A stretch of 64,000 nt of DNA from Aestuariicoccus sp032586235 (GCF_032586235.1 NZ_JAWHTD010000008.1:1-64000), one strand, 5' to 3'; shown: positions 1 to 9,350, counted from the stretch's first letter. The notes: generated from the sequence alone by a model not told the origin. Made by a program: numbers and translations.

Positions 1-75
1 CTCGGCGACACCTCAACACTCGCCGAACCCGAAGTCGTCGACGACCTCATCGAAAACAGAATGAACAAGGGGTGA
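1..75 (+). CDS. C-terminal end of an unidentified protein (partial)
   Basis: An open frame runs in from the window edge and stops at TGA 73-75, giving 24 codons that end ...VDDLIENRMNKG. Third positions are mostly G or C, as in the neighbouring genes, so it is probably the tail of a real gene. The residues visible are too few to name a family. A strong hairpin follows 9 bases after the stop, which fits a gene end here. Confidence 0.5.
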   Translation, partial: LGDTSTLAEPEVVDDLIENRMNKG

Positions 76-83
76 GCCCGCCG

Positions 84-106
84 CCCCGGGCCGGCCCGGC
101 CCGGGG
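84..106 (+). terminator. GC-rich stem-loop after the partial gene
   Basis: CCCCGGGCC and GGCCCGGGG form a perfect 9-bp stem around a 5-base loop, just after the stop codon at 75. There is no T-run after it, so it may be an imperfect intrinsic terminator or an mRNA 3'-end stabiliser. Confidence 0.5.
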
Positions 107-222
107 AAACATCCTGACACAGTGTAAGCCCAAGAATTCATTTTCAATTTTAAGGGTGTCGCTGCGAAATTTGCGCCGTCGTGTTACCCTCTGTCGGGGG
201 AGACGCTGAACGGAGCGAAATC

Positions 223-645
223 ATGTATGTTCCACCCGCCTATACGGGCATCGCGCCGCTGACACCCGGGCTGTCGCCCGACCGCCCGACCGACGCGGTT
301 CACACCGAAACGCCCGACGCCGTCAAACCGGTCCCTGAGACCGCCGAGACGATCCTTGAGACGAAATCGCCCGCCGACTTCTGGCGCGTGCCGAACGGCG
401 GCACCGACCCGGACACGCATACCGCGCCACCGTCGATCATGCAGCTGAAAATCCTCGAAATTCTGGACCAACAGCAGACCGTCCCCTCCGGCTCAGCGCC
501 CCCGGCCCCGAAAGACTCCCCGCCGGCGGCCCCCGCGTCCGCCAGGCCGTCGGACCCCTTCGACCCCATCGCGGCGCTGACCCGCGACTCGGCCTTCACG
601 GCGCCGGACGAAGACCCTGAACCGATCCCGCCCGAAGACCCGTAA
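223..645 (+). CDS. proline-rich hypothetical protein
   Basis: 140 residues, rich in proline, alanine and acidic residues, with no predicted membrane segment and no motif I recognise. The composition suggests an intrinsically disordered protein. The frame could open at GTG 181, but ATG 223 is preferred because GGAG at 212-215 sits 7 bases before it. The AT-richer stretch at 130-175 is a plausible promoter region. The gene lies directly upstream of accB on the same strand, separated by 95 bp. No function is proposed. Confidence 0.55.
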   Translation: MYVPPAYTGIAPLTPGLSPDRPTDAVHTETPDAVKPVPETAETILETKSPADFWRVPNGGTDPDTHTAPPSIMQLKILEILDQQQTVPSGSAPPAPKDSPPAAPASARPSDPFDPIAALTRDSAFTAPDEDPEPIPPEDP

Positions 646-740
646 GGGTCGCTTTTCAAGCCTGCGCCCTTGGCCTATAAGCGGGCAGCCATAGTGGTCG
701 GCGGCATAACCGCGGGCCCGAGGAACCGGGCGAGGATTGA

Positions 741-1220
741 ATGACGAAAAACACCCATGATGCCGATGTGGCCTTTATCCAGGCCTTGGCGGAATTGCTG
801 CGCGAAAACGATCTGACCGAGCTTCAGGTCAAGCGCGAATATGGCGAGGACGACAGCCTGAACGTGCGCGTCAGCCGCTTGCAGCCGCAGGCCGCCGCAC
901 CGGTTCAGACCGTGGCCGCCGCGGCCCCGGCACCCGCCGCCGCGCCCGAACCCGCCGCCCCCCTGCCCGAGGACCCCGCCGCGCATCCCGGCGCCGTCAC
1001 CTCACCCATGGTCGGCACGGTCTACATGCAGGCCGAACCCGGCGCGCCCTCCTTCATCAGCGTCGGCGCCACGGTCAACGAAGGCGACACGCTGCTGATC
1101 GTCGAGGCGATGAAGACCATGAACCACATCCCGGCCCCGCGCGCCGGCACGGTCAAGCGCATTCTGGTCGAGGACGGCGCCCCGGTCGAATACGGCGCGC
1201 CGCTCGTGATCCTGGAATAA
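741..1220 (+). CDS. accB: biotin carboxyl carrier protein of acetyl-CoA carboxylase
   Basis: 159 residues. It carries the biotin that shuttles carboxyl groups between biotin carboxylase and carboxyltransferase in the first committed step of fatty acid synthesis (cytoplasm). The N-terminal 45 residues are helical. A linker rich in alanine and proline follows at about residues 50-85, then the biotinyl domain at about 86-159. The biotin-accepting lysine is K125 in the motif EAMKTMN. The gene ends 5 bases before accC, so the two form an operon and are made together as subunits of one complex. The length is normal for the family. Confidence 0.97.
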   Translation: MTKNTHDADVAFIQALAELLRENDLTELQVKREYGEDDSLNVRVSRLQPQAAAPVQTVAAAAPAPAAAPEPAAPLPEDPAAHPGAVTSPMVGTVYMQAEPGAPSFISVGATVNEGDTLLIVEAMKTMNHIPAPRAGTVKRILVEDGAPVEYGAPLVILE

Positions 1221-1225
1221 GCGCG

Positions 1226-2578
1226 ATGTTCGACAAGATCCTGATCGCAAACCGCGGCGAGATTGCGCTGCGCGTGATTCGCGCCTGCCGCGAGATGGGC
1301 ATCGCCAGCGTCGCGGTGCATTCCACCGCCGATGCCGACGCGATGCATGTGCGCATGGCCGACGAGACCATCTGCATCGGCCCCGCCCCCGGCACCGACA
1401 GCTATCTGTCGATCCCGGCCATCATCTCGGCCTGCGAGGTGACCGGCGCGCAGGCGATCCATCCAGGCTATGGGTTCCTGTCGGAAAACGCCCGTTTCGT
1501 GCAGGTGGTCGAGGATCACGATCTGAAATTCATCGGCCCCACGGCGGAACATATCCGCGTCATGGGCGACAAGATCACCGCCAAGGACACGATGAAGGAC
1601 CTCGGCGTGCCTTGCGTTCCGGGCTCGGACGGGGGCGTGCCCGACCTGGCCGCGGCCCAAAGGATCGGCGACGAGATCGGCTATCCCGTCATCGTCAAGG
1701 CCACCGCCGGCGGCGGCGGGCGCGGCATGAAGGTGGCCCAAAGCGCCGCCGACATGGAGCGTGCCTTCATGACCGCCCGCTCCGAGGCCAAGGCCGCCTT
1801 TGGCAACGACGAATGCTATATCGAAAAGTACCTGACCACGCCGCGCCACATCGAAATTCAGGTCTTTGGCGACGGCAAGGGCAATGCGGTGCATTTGGGC
1901 GAGCGCGACTGCTCGCTCCAGCGCCGTCACCAGAAGGTCTTTGAAGAGGCCCCCGGCCCCGTCATCACCGAAGAAGAGCGCGCGCGCATTGGCAAGATCT
2001 GCGCCGACGCGGTGGCCCGAATCAACTATGCCGGCGCGGGCACGGTCGAATTTCTGTACGAGAACGGCGAGTTCTACTTCATCGAGATGAACACCCGCCT
2101 GCAGGTCGAACATCCGGTGACCGAGGCGATCTTTGGCGTCGATCTGGTGCGCGAACAGATCCGCGTCGCCTCGGGCCTGCCGCTGTCGTTCACGCAGGAC
2201 GATCTCAAGATCAACGGCCACGCCATCGAGGTCCGCATCAACGCCGAGAAGCTGCCGAATTTCTCGCCCTCCCCGGGGCGGATCACGCAATATCACGCGC
2301 CCGGCGGGCTTGGCGTGCGCATGGACAGCGCGCTTTATGACGGCTACCGGATCCCGCCCTATTACGACAGCCTGATCGGCAAGCTGATCGTGCACGGCCG
2401 CGACCGGCCCGAGGCGCTGGCGCGCCTCAATCGTGCGCTTGGCGAGCTGATCGTCGACGGCATCGACACCACCGTACCGCTCTTTCACGCGCTCCTTCAG
2501 GAACCCGACATCCACACCGGCAGCTACAACATCCACTGGCTCGAGAAGTGGTTGGAACAGGCGCTGCCCTCCGGCTAG
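1226..2578 (+). CDS. accC: biotin carboxylase subunit of acetyl-CoA carboxylase
   Basis: 450 residues, the standard length. It carboxylates biotin on AccB using ATP and bicarbonate. An N-terminal pre-ATP-grasp domain (about 1-110) is followed by the ATP-grasp domain. The glycine-rich ATP loop KATAGGGGRGMK is at 158-169, and the metal and catalytic motif EMNTRLQVEHPVTE starts at E287. The C-terminal biotin-carboxylase domain covers about 335-445. The start ATG 1226 lies 5 bases after the accB stop. A long open frame on the opposite strand is only a codon-bias shadow. Confidence 0.98.
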   Translation: MFDKILIANRGEIALRVIRACREMGIASVAVHSTADADAMHVRMADETICIGPAPGTDSYLSIPAIISACEVTGAQAIHPGYGFLSENARFVQVVEDHDLKFIGPTAEHIRVMGDKITAKDTMKDLGVPCVPGSDGGVPDLAAAQRIGDEIGYPVIVKATAGGGGRGMKVAQSAADMERAFMTARSEAKAAFGNDECYIEKYLTTPRHIEIQVFGDGKGNAVHLGERDCSLQRRHQKVFEEAPGPVITEEERARIGKICADAVARINYAGAGTVEFLYENGEFYFIEMNTRLQVEHPVTEAIFGVDLVREQIRVASGLPLSFTQDDLKINGHAIEVRINAEKLPNFSPSPGRITQYHAPGGLGVRMDSALYDGYRIPPYYDSLIGKLIVHGRDRPEALARLNRALGELIVDGIDTTVPLFHALLQEPDIHTGSYNIHWLEKWLEQALPSG

Positions 2579-2632
2579 GGTCGCGCCCATGAAAGCGGGC
2601 GTCACCCTCTGGCGGCAAGGAAAGGCTCTGGC

Positions 2633-3271
2633 ATGACTGACATCACGCCAGAGCTTTTGCTGCACGCCTACCGCTCGGGCATCTTTCCCATGGCCGAACA
2701 TCAGGACGACCCAGAGCTTTTCTGGGTCGATCCCAGGCGGCGCGGCGTGCTGCCGCTCGATGGGTTCCGCATTTCGCGCAGCCTGGCGCGGCGGCTCAGG
2801 CGCAACGATTACCGGGTGACGCTGGATCAGGATTTCGAAGGCGTGATCGACGGTTGCAGCGACCGGCCCGAGACCTGGATCAACCCGGAATTACGGCGCC
2901 TTTACAGCGCGTTGCACGACATGGGTCATGCCCATTCGATCGAGGTCTGGATGGAGGGCGAGCTGGCCGGCGGGGTCTACGGCGTCACAACGGGCGCGGT
3001 CTTTTGTGGCGAATCGATGTTTTCGCGCCGGACCGACGCCTCCAAGATCGCGCTGGCCTTTCTGGTCGATCACCTGCGTCGATGCGGATTCACGCTTTTT
3101 GACACGCAGTTTCTGACCAGCCATCTCGCCTCTCTCGGCGCGGTCGAGATCACCCGCGCCGACTATCGCCGCAGGCTTGCCGAGGCGCTGGAACATGACG
3201 CGGATTTCGCCGCGAAACCGCTGGCGCGGAGCGGTCAGGAGGTGGTGCAGCGCAGCACCCAAACGTCGTAG
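2633..3271 (+). CDS. aat: leucyl/phenylalanyl-tRNA--protein transferase
   Basis: 212 residues. Aat transfers Leu or Phe from aminoacyl-tRNA to proteins with N-terminal Arg or Lys, marking them for ClpS/ClpAP degradation (N-end rule). The N-terminal half shows the family signature TPELLLHAYRSGIFPMAE and later FWVDPRRRGVLPL. The core motif GGVYGVTTGAVFCGESMFSR is near residues 112-131. It lies 54 bp after accC on the same strand. Its 3' end overlaps the convergent DUF2155 gene by 37 bp. Confidence 0.96.
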   Translation: MTDITPELLLHAYRSGIFPMAEHQDDPELFWVDPRRRGVLPLDGFRISRSLARRLRRNDYRVTLDQDFEGVIDGCSDRPETWINPELRRLYSALHDMGHAHSIEVWMEGELAGGVYGVTTGAVFCGESMFSRRTDASKIALAFLVDHLRRCGFTLFDTQFLTSHLASLGAVEITRADYRRRLAEALEHDADFAAKPLARSGQEVVQRSTQTS

Positions 3272-3591
3272 CGCGGATGCTCCATCGGGTTAAGCGCAGG
3301 CGACGAGGCAATCATCCAGCCGCGAAACACCGGATCTGCCACGCCGGCCTCTCGAACAGTGACGAACGCATAGGCGTCGCCTGCCGGGTCGCCTTCGGGA
3401 TAGCGGCATTCGCCCAGCATCACCTCGACCCGGCCGACCCGGGCGGTGCCGCCGTTGGGCAGGTCGAGATCCTGCACGGTGCCGTTGAGCTTGTCGAGCG
3501 CCCGAAGCGTCGCGCCGCTGCCAGTGCTGACCGCCTCTTGCGCCGCCACCGGCAGGGACGCGGCCATCACAAGCGCCGCCACGCGGATCAT
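3235..3591 (-). CDS. DUF2155 domain-containing exported protein
   Basis: 118 residues with a signal peptide of about 17 residues ending at VAAQ, so it is probably periplasmic. The rest matches the DUF2155 pattern: a short strand-rich domain that includes LDKLNGTVQDLDLPNG, a single internal cysteine (GECRYP), FRGWM, and a closing PRYDVWVLRC. The molecular function is unknown. It overlaps the end of the mlaD-like gene by 4 bp, consistent with one transcript NDUFA12-mlaD-DUF2155. It also overlaps aat tail to tail. Confidence 0.85.
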   Translation of the reverse strand: MIRVAALVMAASLPVAAQEAVSTGSGATLRALDKLNGTVQDLDLPNGGTARVGRVEVMLGECRYPEGDPAGDAYAFVTVREAGVADPVFRGWMIASSPALNPMEHPRYDVWVLRCTTS

Positions 3592-4034
3592 TCGTCCTCG
3601 CCCGCCACGAATTTCAACAGGAGCGACACCAGGCTGACCGCGCCTTGGGTATCGAGGATCTCGTCACCCGGTTCGAAATAGAACGGCGATCCGCCGGGCG
3701 ATATTTCCACGAAATTGCCACCCAGCAAGCCCTCGGATGCAATCGCGATGGCGCTGTCGTCGGGGATCTCGATGCCGCTGCGGATGCTGACGACCGTGTC
3801 CGCGCGGTAGGTTTCGGTGTTGAGGTCGATGTCGGTGACGGTGCCCACCTTGACGCCCGCAAGCCGCACGTCGGTGCCGACGCTCACCCCCTCGAGCGAG
3901 CGGAAACTGGCGGTCAGCGGATAGCCGTCCTGCCCCATGGAAAGCCCGGCGCTTTGCACCGTGTAGGCGCCAAAGGCGATCGCGGCGGCCAGAACGGCGC
4001 CGCCCACCAGAACTTCGGTCATGTGTTCGGGCAT
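3588..4034 (-). CDS. mlaD: MlaD-like substrate-binding protein of a phospholipid transporter
   Basis: 148 residues, counted from ATG 4034 (MPEHMTEVLVGG), which begins 4 bases after the upstream stop. The frame is open further upstream, but that part overlaps the NDUFA12-like gene. An N-terminal membrane helix (about residues 7-25) is followed by an MCE domain with GYPLTASFRSLEGVSVGTDV and VRLAGVKVGTV. MlaD forms the periplasmic lipid-binding ring of the Mla system that keeps the outer membrane asymmetric. The permease and ATPase partners are not here; mlaE- and mlaF-like genes lie about 54 kb away, at 58168-59696. Confidence 0.9.
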   Translation of the reverse strand: MPEHMTEVLVGGAVLAAAIAFGAYTVQSAGLSMGQDGYPLTASFRSLEGVSVGTDVRLAGVKVGTVTDIDLNTETYRADTVVSIRSGIEIPDDSAIAIASEGLLGGNFVEISPGGSPFYFEPGDEILDTQGAVSLVSLLLKFVAGEDE

Positions 4035-4038
4035 CGGG

Positions 4039-4422
4039 TTATTCCGGGCTCCAGGCCTCGTAATCGCGGCGCTCGCGCGGGGCCTCGCGCCGGATCGACC
4101 CAGCCGGCGCATAGGCCAGCGCGGTGCCGGTCAGGTTCTCCTGATGCGGCTTTTCCCAGGCCTTGTGCGGCAAGGGGCGGTCGGCGGGCGTTTCCTTGAA
4201 GGTGTGGTGCAGCCAGCCATGCCAGTCGGGGCTGACGCGGCTGGCCTCGGCCTCGCCGTTGAAGATGACCCAGCGGCGCTTGCCGTCCTTGGTCTGGTAA
4301 AAGGTGTTGCCTTGTTCGTCCTCGCCGACCTTGACGCCGTTGCGCCAGGTCCAGAGCTGCGTGTTCAGGGTCTGGCCGTTCCACCAGGTCACCGCGCGCA
4401 GAAGCGTGTTGAGAATGCCCAT
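4039..4422 (-). CDS. NDUFA12-family accessory subunit of NADH:ubiquinone oxidoreductase
   Basis: 127 residues. This family is an accessory subunit of complex I in mitochondria and alphaproteobacteria. The conserved core is visible: LRAVTWWNGQTLNTQLWTWR, VGEDEQGNTFYQ, RRWVIFNGEAEASRVSPDWHGWLHHTF, and the proline-rich region after it. It is the first gene of a short minus-strand unit with mlaD and the DUF2155 gene, an order seen widely in Rhodobacterales. The main nuo operon is not in the window. Confidence 0.92.
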   Translation of the reverse strand: MGILNTLLRAVTWWNGQTLNTQLWTWRNGVKVGEDEQGNTFYQTKDGKRRWVIFNGEAEASRVSPDWHGWLHHTFKETPADRPLPHKAWEKPHQENLTGTALAYAPAGSIRREAPRERRDYEAWSPE

Positions 4423-4511
4423 GCAAACCTCCGAGATCCGTTGCAGCCGGTATGCCCCATGCGCGCCGCGACGTCCAGTGACAAGGCCGCGCAGGGGATG
4501 CGGCCGGGCAT

Positions 4512-4532
4512 CGAAATCTTACAAAGATTTCG
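4512..4532 (-). terminator. perfect stem-loop, second of a tandem pair after the RidA gene
   Basis: CGAAATCTT and AAGATTTCG form a perfect 9-bp stem around the loop ACA. Read on the minus strand it is the second hairpin downstream of the RidA gene, 2 bases beyond the first. There is no T-run. It could also act on transcripts arriving from the plus strand. Confidence 0.6.
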
Positions 4533-4534
4533 GT

Positions 4535-4557
4535 CCGTTTTCTTTGCAAGAAAACGG
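4535..4557 (-). terminator. perfect stem-loop directly after the RidA stop codon
   Basis: CCGTTTTCTT and AAGAAAACGG form a perfect 10-bp stem around the loop TGC. It begins 3 bases after the RidA-family stop codon (4561-4563) on the minus strand. With the hairpin at 4512-4532 it makes a double stem-loop. Confidence 0.65.
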
Positions 4558-4560
4558 CGC

Positions 4561-4920
4561 CTAACGGGCCAGCGCGGTCACTTCGATTTCGATGCGGTAT
4601 TTGGGGTCGATCAGCCCGCATTCGATCATCGTCGCAGCCGGCGGGTTTGCGCCGAATGTGTCCGACAGGATTGGCCAGCAAGCCTCGAACTCGGACCTGT
4701 CGGGCAGCATGTAGGTGACGCGCACCACATCGCCGAACCCTACCCCCGCCTCACCAAGCGCCTTGCCGATCGTCTCGAGCGCGCTTGCACATTGCTCGGT
4801 CACGCTGTCGCCCTGCCCGACGGTGCCCGCGACGTGGACGAAACCGCCCGCCACCACCGCGCGGCAATAGCCGATCTTTGCTTCATATTCTCCGCCCGAG
4901 GAAATTCGTTTGATGGTCAT
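4561..4920 (-). CDS. RidA-family enamine/imine deaminase-like protein
   Basis: 119 residues, close to the usual RidA length. RidA proteins are trimeric and hydrolyse reactive 2-aminoacrylate-type enamines in the cytoplasm. Seen here are the N-terminal KRISSGGEYEAKIGYCRAVV, the central HVAGTVGQG and the C-terminal PPAATMIECGLIDPKYRIEIEV. The usual substrate-binding Arg-X-X-Val position near the end is replaced by E-C-G-L, so it belongs to the wider YjgF/Rid family and its substrate is uncertain. It lies 51 bp downstream of a dienelactone hydrolase gene on the same strand. Confidence 0.88.
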   Translation of the reverse strand: MTIKRISSGGEYEAKIGYCRAVVAGGFVHVAGTVGQGDSVTEQCASALETIGKALGEAGVGFGDVVRVTYMLPDRSEFEACWPILSDTFGANPPAATMIECGLIDPKYRIEIEVTALAR

Positions 4921-4971
4921 GATCTTGGTTTTTCTTGTTGGATTTTGATGATTTCCTTGCGGTGTGAGGGA

Positions 4972-5691
4972 TCACTCCGGGGTCAGGCATTCCGCAAGAA
5001 ACGAGGTCAGCGCGGCCCAACTGCGTTTGGTCGCCCGCTCGCTGTACATCATGCCTCCGGCCTTGTCTTGTGCCATCGGGTTGGTGAACGCATGTCCGGT
5101 ATGGCCAAAGGCCTGAATTTGCCAATCCGCACAGTTTTTGGTCAGCTCGGCCGCCAAAGCTTCGACATCCTGGGGCGTGGCCAGCGGATCGTCCCACCCA
5201 TGCAGCGCAAGCACAGACGGCACAATCGGGCCTAAGACGCCCTCTGGCGCATCAAAAACCCCGTGCACAGGCACGCAGGCCTGAAATGCCGCGCCACTGC
5301 GCGCCAGGTCCAAAACCGCTTTACCGCCAAGGCAATAGCCCAAAGCCCCGGTACGGGTTGCGTCAACCTGCGTCTGATCTTTGAGTGCGACAAGCGCCGC
5401 CTGCATGCGCCGGATCAAGATAGAGCGGTCGGCGTTCAAAACCGCCATCCAGGCCGAGGCCTCATCCCCGTTCCGCGCCCGCTTGCCGTCGCCATAATAA
5501 TCAACCGCTAGGGCAACATAGCCAAGGCCCGCGAGCGCCTCAGCGGTTGCGACTTCAAACGGGCTTAGCCCACCAAAGGCTGGCGCCACGAGCACACCCG
5601 GCGCGGGATCGCGCAAGGCATCGTCCCACACCAACTGCCCGACCATCGTGTCGATGCCATCGCTATAGCGTAATTCCATCTGCTGGATCAT
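4972..5691 (-). CDS. dienelactone hydrolase family protein
   Basis: 239 residues with an alpha/beta-hydrolase fold. The nucleophile elbow is GYCLGGKA (cysteine nucleophile, as in dienelactone hydrolase). The acid residue is in LHGWDDPLA and the catalytic histidine in GHTGHAF. Known members hydrolyse lactones and esters; the substrate here cannot be read from sequence. The first ATG (5691) follows a GGGA; a second in-frame ATG at 5679 is possible. It is followed by the RidA-family gene on the same strand, so the two may be co-transcribed. Confidence 0.88.
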   Translation of the reverse strand: MIQQMELRYSDGIDTMVGQLVWDDALRDPAPGVLVAPAFGGLSPFEVATAEALAGLGYVALAVDYYGDGKRARNGDEASAWMAVLNADRSILIRRMQAALVALKDQTQVDATRTGALGYCLGGKAVLDLARSGAAFQACVPVHGVFDAPEGVLGPIVPSVLALHGWDDPLATPQDVEALAAELTKNCADWQIQAFGHTGHAFTNPMAQDKAGGMMYSERATKRSWAALTSFLAECLTPE

Positions 5692-5807
5692 GGTTCCCGC
5701 GGCCTTGTATTCTCAACGCGCCCCTTCGCGGAGAGGCCGCCTGTTACAGAAAAGGCAACGCTGTAACACGTTGCCCTTGATATAAAAATTCCTGAGAACC
5801 CGTACAC

Positions 5808-7070
<1,263 letters not shown>

Positions 7071-7200
7071 ATCGAACCTTTCTGGGCCGTTTCGCAGGTA
7101 CGCGCCGGGCCGCCCCCGCCCGTTAAGTTACATGGCCCGCCCCGTTGCGCAAAGCTTAGGACAGGCCATGGCGGTCTACAATCGCAAATTTGCCGGATTG

Positions 7201-7830
7201 TTAAGCGTCGGCATCCGCCTTGCCCCGGCTCTCCACGATCTCGTCGATGAGCCCCCAATCCTTGGCCTCTTCGGGCGACATGAAGTTGTCGCGCTCCAGC
7301 GCCGCCTCGACCTTTTTCAGGGTCTGGCCCGTGTGCTTGACGTAGATCTCGTTGAGCCGCGTCTTGAGCTTCTGGGTTTCCTGCGCGTGGATCATGATAT
7401 CCGTGGCCTGGCCCTGATAGCCGCCCGAGGGCTGGTGCACCATCACCCGGCTGTTGGGTAGCGAGAACCGCATCCCCGGCTCGCCCGCCGTCAGCAACAG
7501 CGAGCCCATCGAGGCCGCCTGCCCGATCACCAGCGTGCTGACCTTGGGTTTGATGTACTGCATCGTGTCGTAGATCGACAGGCCGCTGGTCACCACCCCG
7601 CCGGGCGAGTTGATGTACATGCTGATTTCCTTCGACGGGTTCTCCGCCTCGAGGTGCAGAAGCTGCGCAACGATCAGCGACGACATGCCGTCATGCACCG
7701 GCCCCGACAGGAAGATGATGCGCTCTTTCAGCAGGCGCGAGAAAATGTCGTAGGCGCGCTCGCCCCGGCTGGTTTGCTCGACCACCATGGGGACGAGGGT
7801 GTTCATGTATGTCTCGAAGGGATCTTTCAT
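7201..7830 (-). CDS. clpP: ATP-dependent Clp protease proteolytic subunit ClpP
   Basis: 209 residues. ClpP forms the barrel-shaped serine peptidase that works with ClpX or ClpA. The catalytic serine is S107 in QAASMGS and the histidine is H132 in MVHQPSGG, with the aspartate further on. There is a short N-terminal extension that is probably removed on maturation. It is transcribed toward clpX. Confidence 0.98.
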   Translation of the reverse strand: MKDPFETYMNTLVPMVVEQTSRGERAYDIFSRLLKERIIFLSGPVHDGMSSLIVAQLLHLEAENPSKEISMYINSPGGVVTSGLSIYDTMQYIKPKVSTLVIGQAASMGSLLLTAGEPGMRFSLPNSRVMVHQPSGGYQGQATDIMIHAQETQKLKTRLNEIYVKHTGQTLKKVEAALERDNFMSPEEAKDWGLIDEIVESRGKADADA

Positions 7831-7964
7831 GGCCGCCTGCCTGCTCGTTAAGGGGAAATGGGTAACGCCGTGTTCCCCGGAGTCTTAGTATCGCACCCCG
7901 GGGGCTGCAAGGGGCGGCGGGCAAATGCGTCCTGGGATCAGAGATAGGTCAGCATATGTGACTT

Positions 7965-7986
7965 AATGTTTCGCACGCGAAACATT
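7965..7986. promoter_or_regulatory. 22-bp inverted repeat between clpP and the photolyase-like gene
   Basis: AATGTTTCGC and GCGAAACATT are perfect 10-bp arms around the two bases AC. It lies in the divergent 288-bp gap between clpP (starts 7830) and the flavoprotein gene (starts 8119), followed by an AT-rich stretch (7998-8036) that is a plausible promoter. The geometry fits a regulator operator better than a terminator because no T-run follows. The regulator is unknown. Confidence 0.55.
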
Positions 7987-8118
7987 GGGGCAGCGGATAT
8001 GACCCATAAATTATTGAATTAGTTAACTTTATTGACGGCCCCCGAAGTCGCCGCACGGCGCTGTCCGGGCAACGCTTCGACGCTTGAAGCCGCCACGCCA
8101 CGCCCTACCCTTGCCGCC

Positions 8119-9327
8119 ATGCAGGCAAATGATCCTTTCCTCCCGACCCGAACCGCAGCGCTCGAACGGCTCGCGGCCTTCGTGCCCAGGGCCGGGCGCG
8201 ATTACGCCGCGCGGCGCAATTACGACCTGGGCCCGGGCCGTCACGCGGGCGTGTCGACCCTGTCGCCCTACATCCGCCACCGGATCCTGACCGAAGAAGA
8301 GGTGCTTGGGGCCGTGCTGGGCCGCCATTCGCACCGCGCCGCCGAAAAATTCGTGCAAGAGGTGTTCTGGCGCAGCTACTGGAAAGGCTGGCTCGAGATG
8401 CGCCCGGCGGTCTGGGGCGGCTACCGCGCCGGGCTGGCGCAGCGCTGGGACGAGGTGCAGACCCAGGCCGGCCTGCGCCGCGCCTGGGAGGACGCCTGCC
8501 ACGGCCGGACCGGGATCGACGCCTTCGACCACTGGGCGCAAGAGTTGGCCGAGACGGGCTATCTGCACAACCACGCGCGGATGTGGTTCGCCTCGATCTG
8601 GATCTTTACCCTGCGCCTGCCATGGGAGCTGGGGGCGGATTTCTTCCTGCGCCATCTGCTGGACGGCGATCCGGCCTCGAACACGCTGGGCTGGCGCTGG
8701 GTGGCGGGGCTGCAGACGCGGGGCAAGACCTATTTGGCGCGGGCCTCGAATATCGCGCGGTATACCGAGAACCGCTTTGCGCCGCAGGGGCTGGCCGCCG
8801 AGGCCCCGCCTCTGGAGGGCCCCGCCCATCCGCCGCGCATGGCCCCGCCCGAGGGCGATCGCTTCGACCCCGCCCGCCCTACCGCGCTGGTGCTGCACGA
8901 GGACGATCTGAGCCCCGGCTGGCTCTTCGATCTGGGGCTTGCGCCGGTGGCCACGGCGGTGCTGGACGCCACTGGCGGGTTGTCGGTGCTGGAGCCCGCG
9001 CCGCGGGTGCGGGCGTTCAAGACCGCGCTGATGGACGAAACCGTGACACGCTACGGCGCGCTGCTGGGCCCGGTGACCCAAGGGCTGACCAGCGGGTCGG
9101 AGGCGGCGCAATGGGCGCGCGACGCAGGCGCCACGCAAATCGTCACACCCTATGCGCCGGTGGGCCCCTCGGCGCAGATCCTGCATCAGATCCCCGACCT
9201 GCCCGTGCTGCGCCCGCTGCGCCCCTACGACGCCCGCGCCTGGCCGCACGCGACGGCGGGGCTCTTCAAGTTCAAGGAAAAGATCCCGGCGCTGCTGGCG
9301 GATATGAAGGGGCTGCGGGTGGCGTAG
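8119..9327 (+). CDS. photolyase/cryptochrome-like FAD protein with domains in swapped order
   Basis: 402 residues from ATG 8119; the frame is open upstream but with poor coding quality. Residues about 1-235 match the FAD-binding half of photolyases: STLSPYIRHRI, VQEVFWRSYW, then TGYLHNHARMWFAS and LLDGDPASNTLGWRWVAGLQT, with the FAD- and DNA-facing helices in the normal order. The N-terminal alpha/beta antenna domain of ordinary photolyases is absent from the front. Residues about 265-402 instead look like that domain: ALVLHEDDLSP, an alternating strand/helix pattern, and WPHATAGLFKFKEKIP. A light-driven DNA repair or photosensor role is likely but not proven. A strong inverted repeat lies upstream. 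Confidence 0.8.
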   Translation: MQANDPFLPTRTAALERLAAFVPRAGRDYAARRNYDLGPGRHAGVSTLSPYIRHRILTEEEVLGAVLGRHSHRAAEKFVQEVFWRSYWKGWLEMRPAVWGGYRAGLAQRWDEVQTQAGLRRAWEDACHGRTGIDAFDHWAQELAETGYLHNHARMWFASIWIFTLRLPWELGADFFLRHLLDGDPASNTLGWRWVAGLQTRGKTYLARASNIARYTENRFAPQGLAAEAPPLEGPAHPPRMAPPEGDRFDPARPTALVLHEDDLSPGWLFDLGLAPVATAVLDATGGLSVLEPAPRVRAFKTALMDETVTRYGALLGPVTQGLTSGSEAAQWARDAGATQIVTPYAPVGPSAQILHQIPDLPVLRPLRPYDARAWPHATAGLFKFKEKIPALLADMKGLRVA

Positions 9328-9350
9328 AGGTGCGTTAGACCCCCTTCAGC

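Noticed and set aside
1022..2701. A long open frame on the strand opposite accC
   Set aside because: It is antisense to a well-conserved gene and its sequence matches no family; high-GC codon use in accC keeps the opposite strand open.
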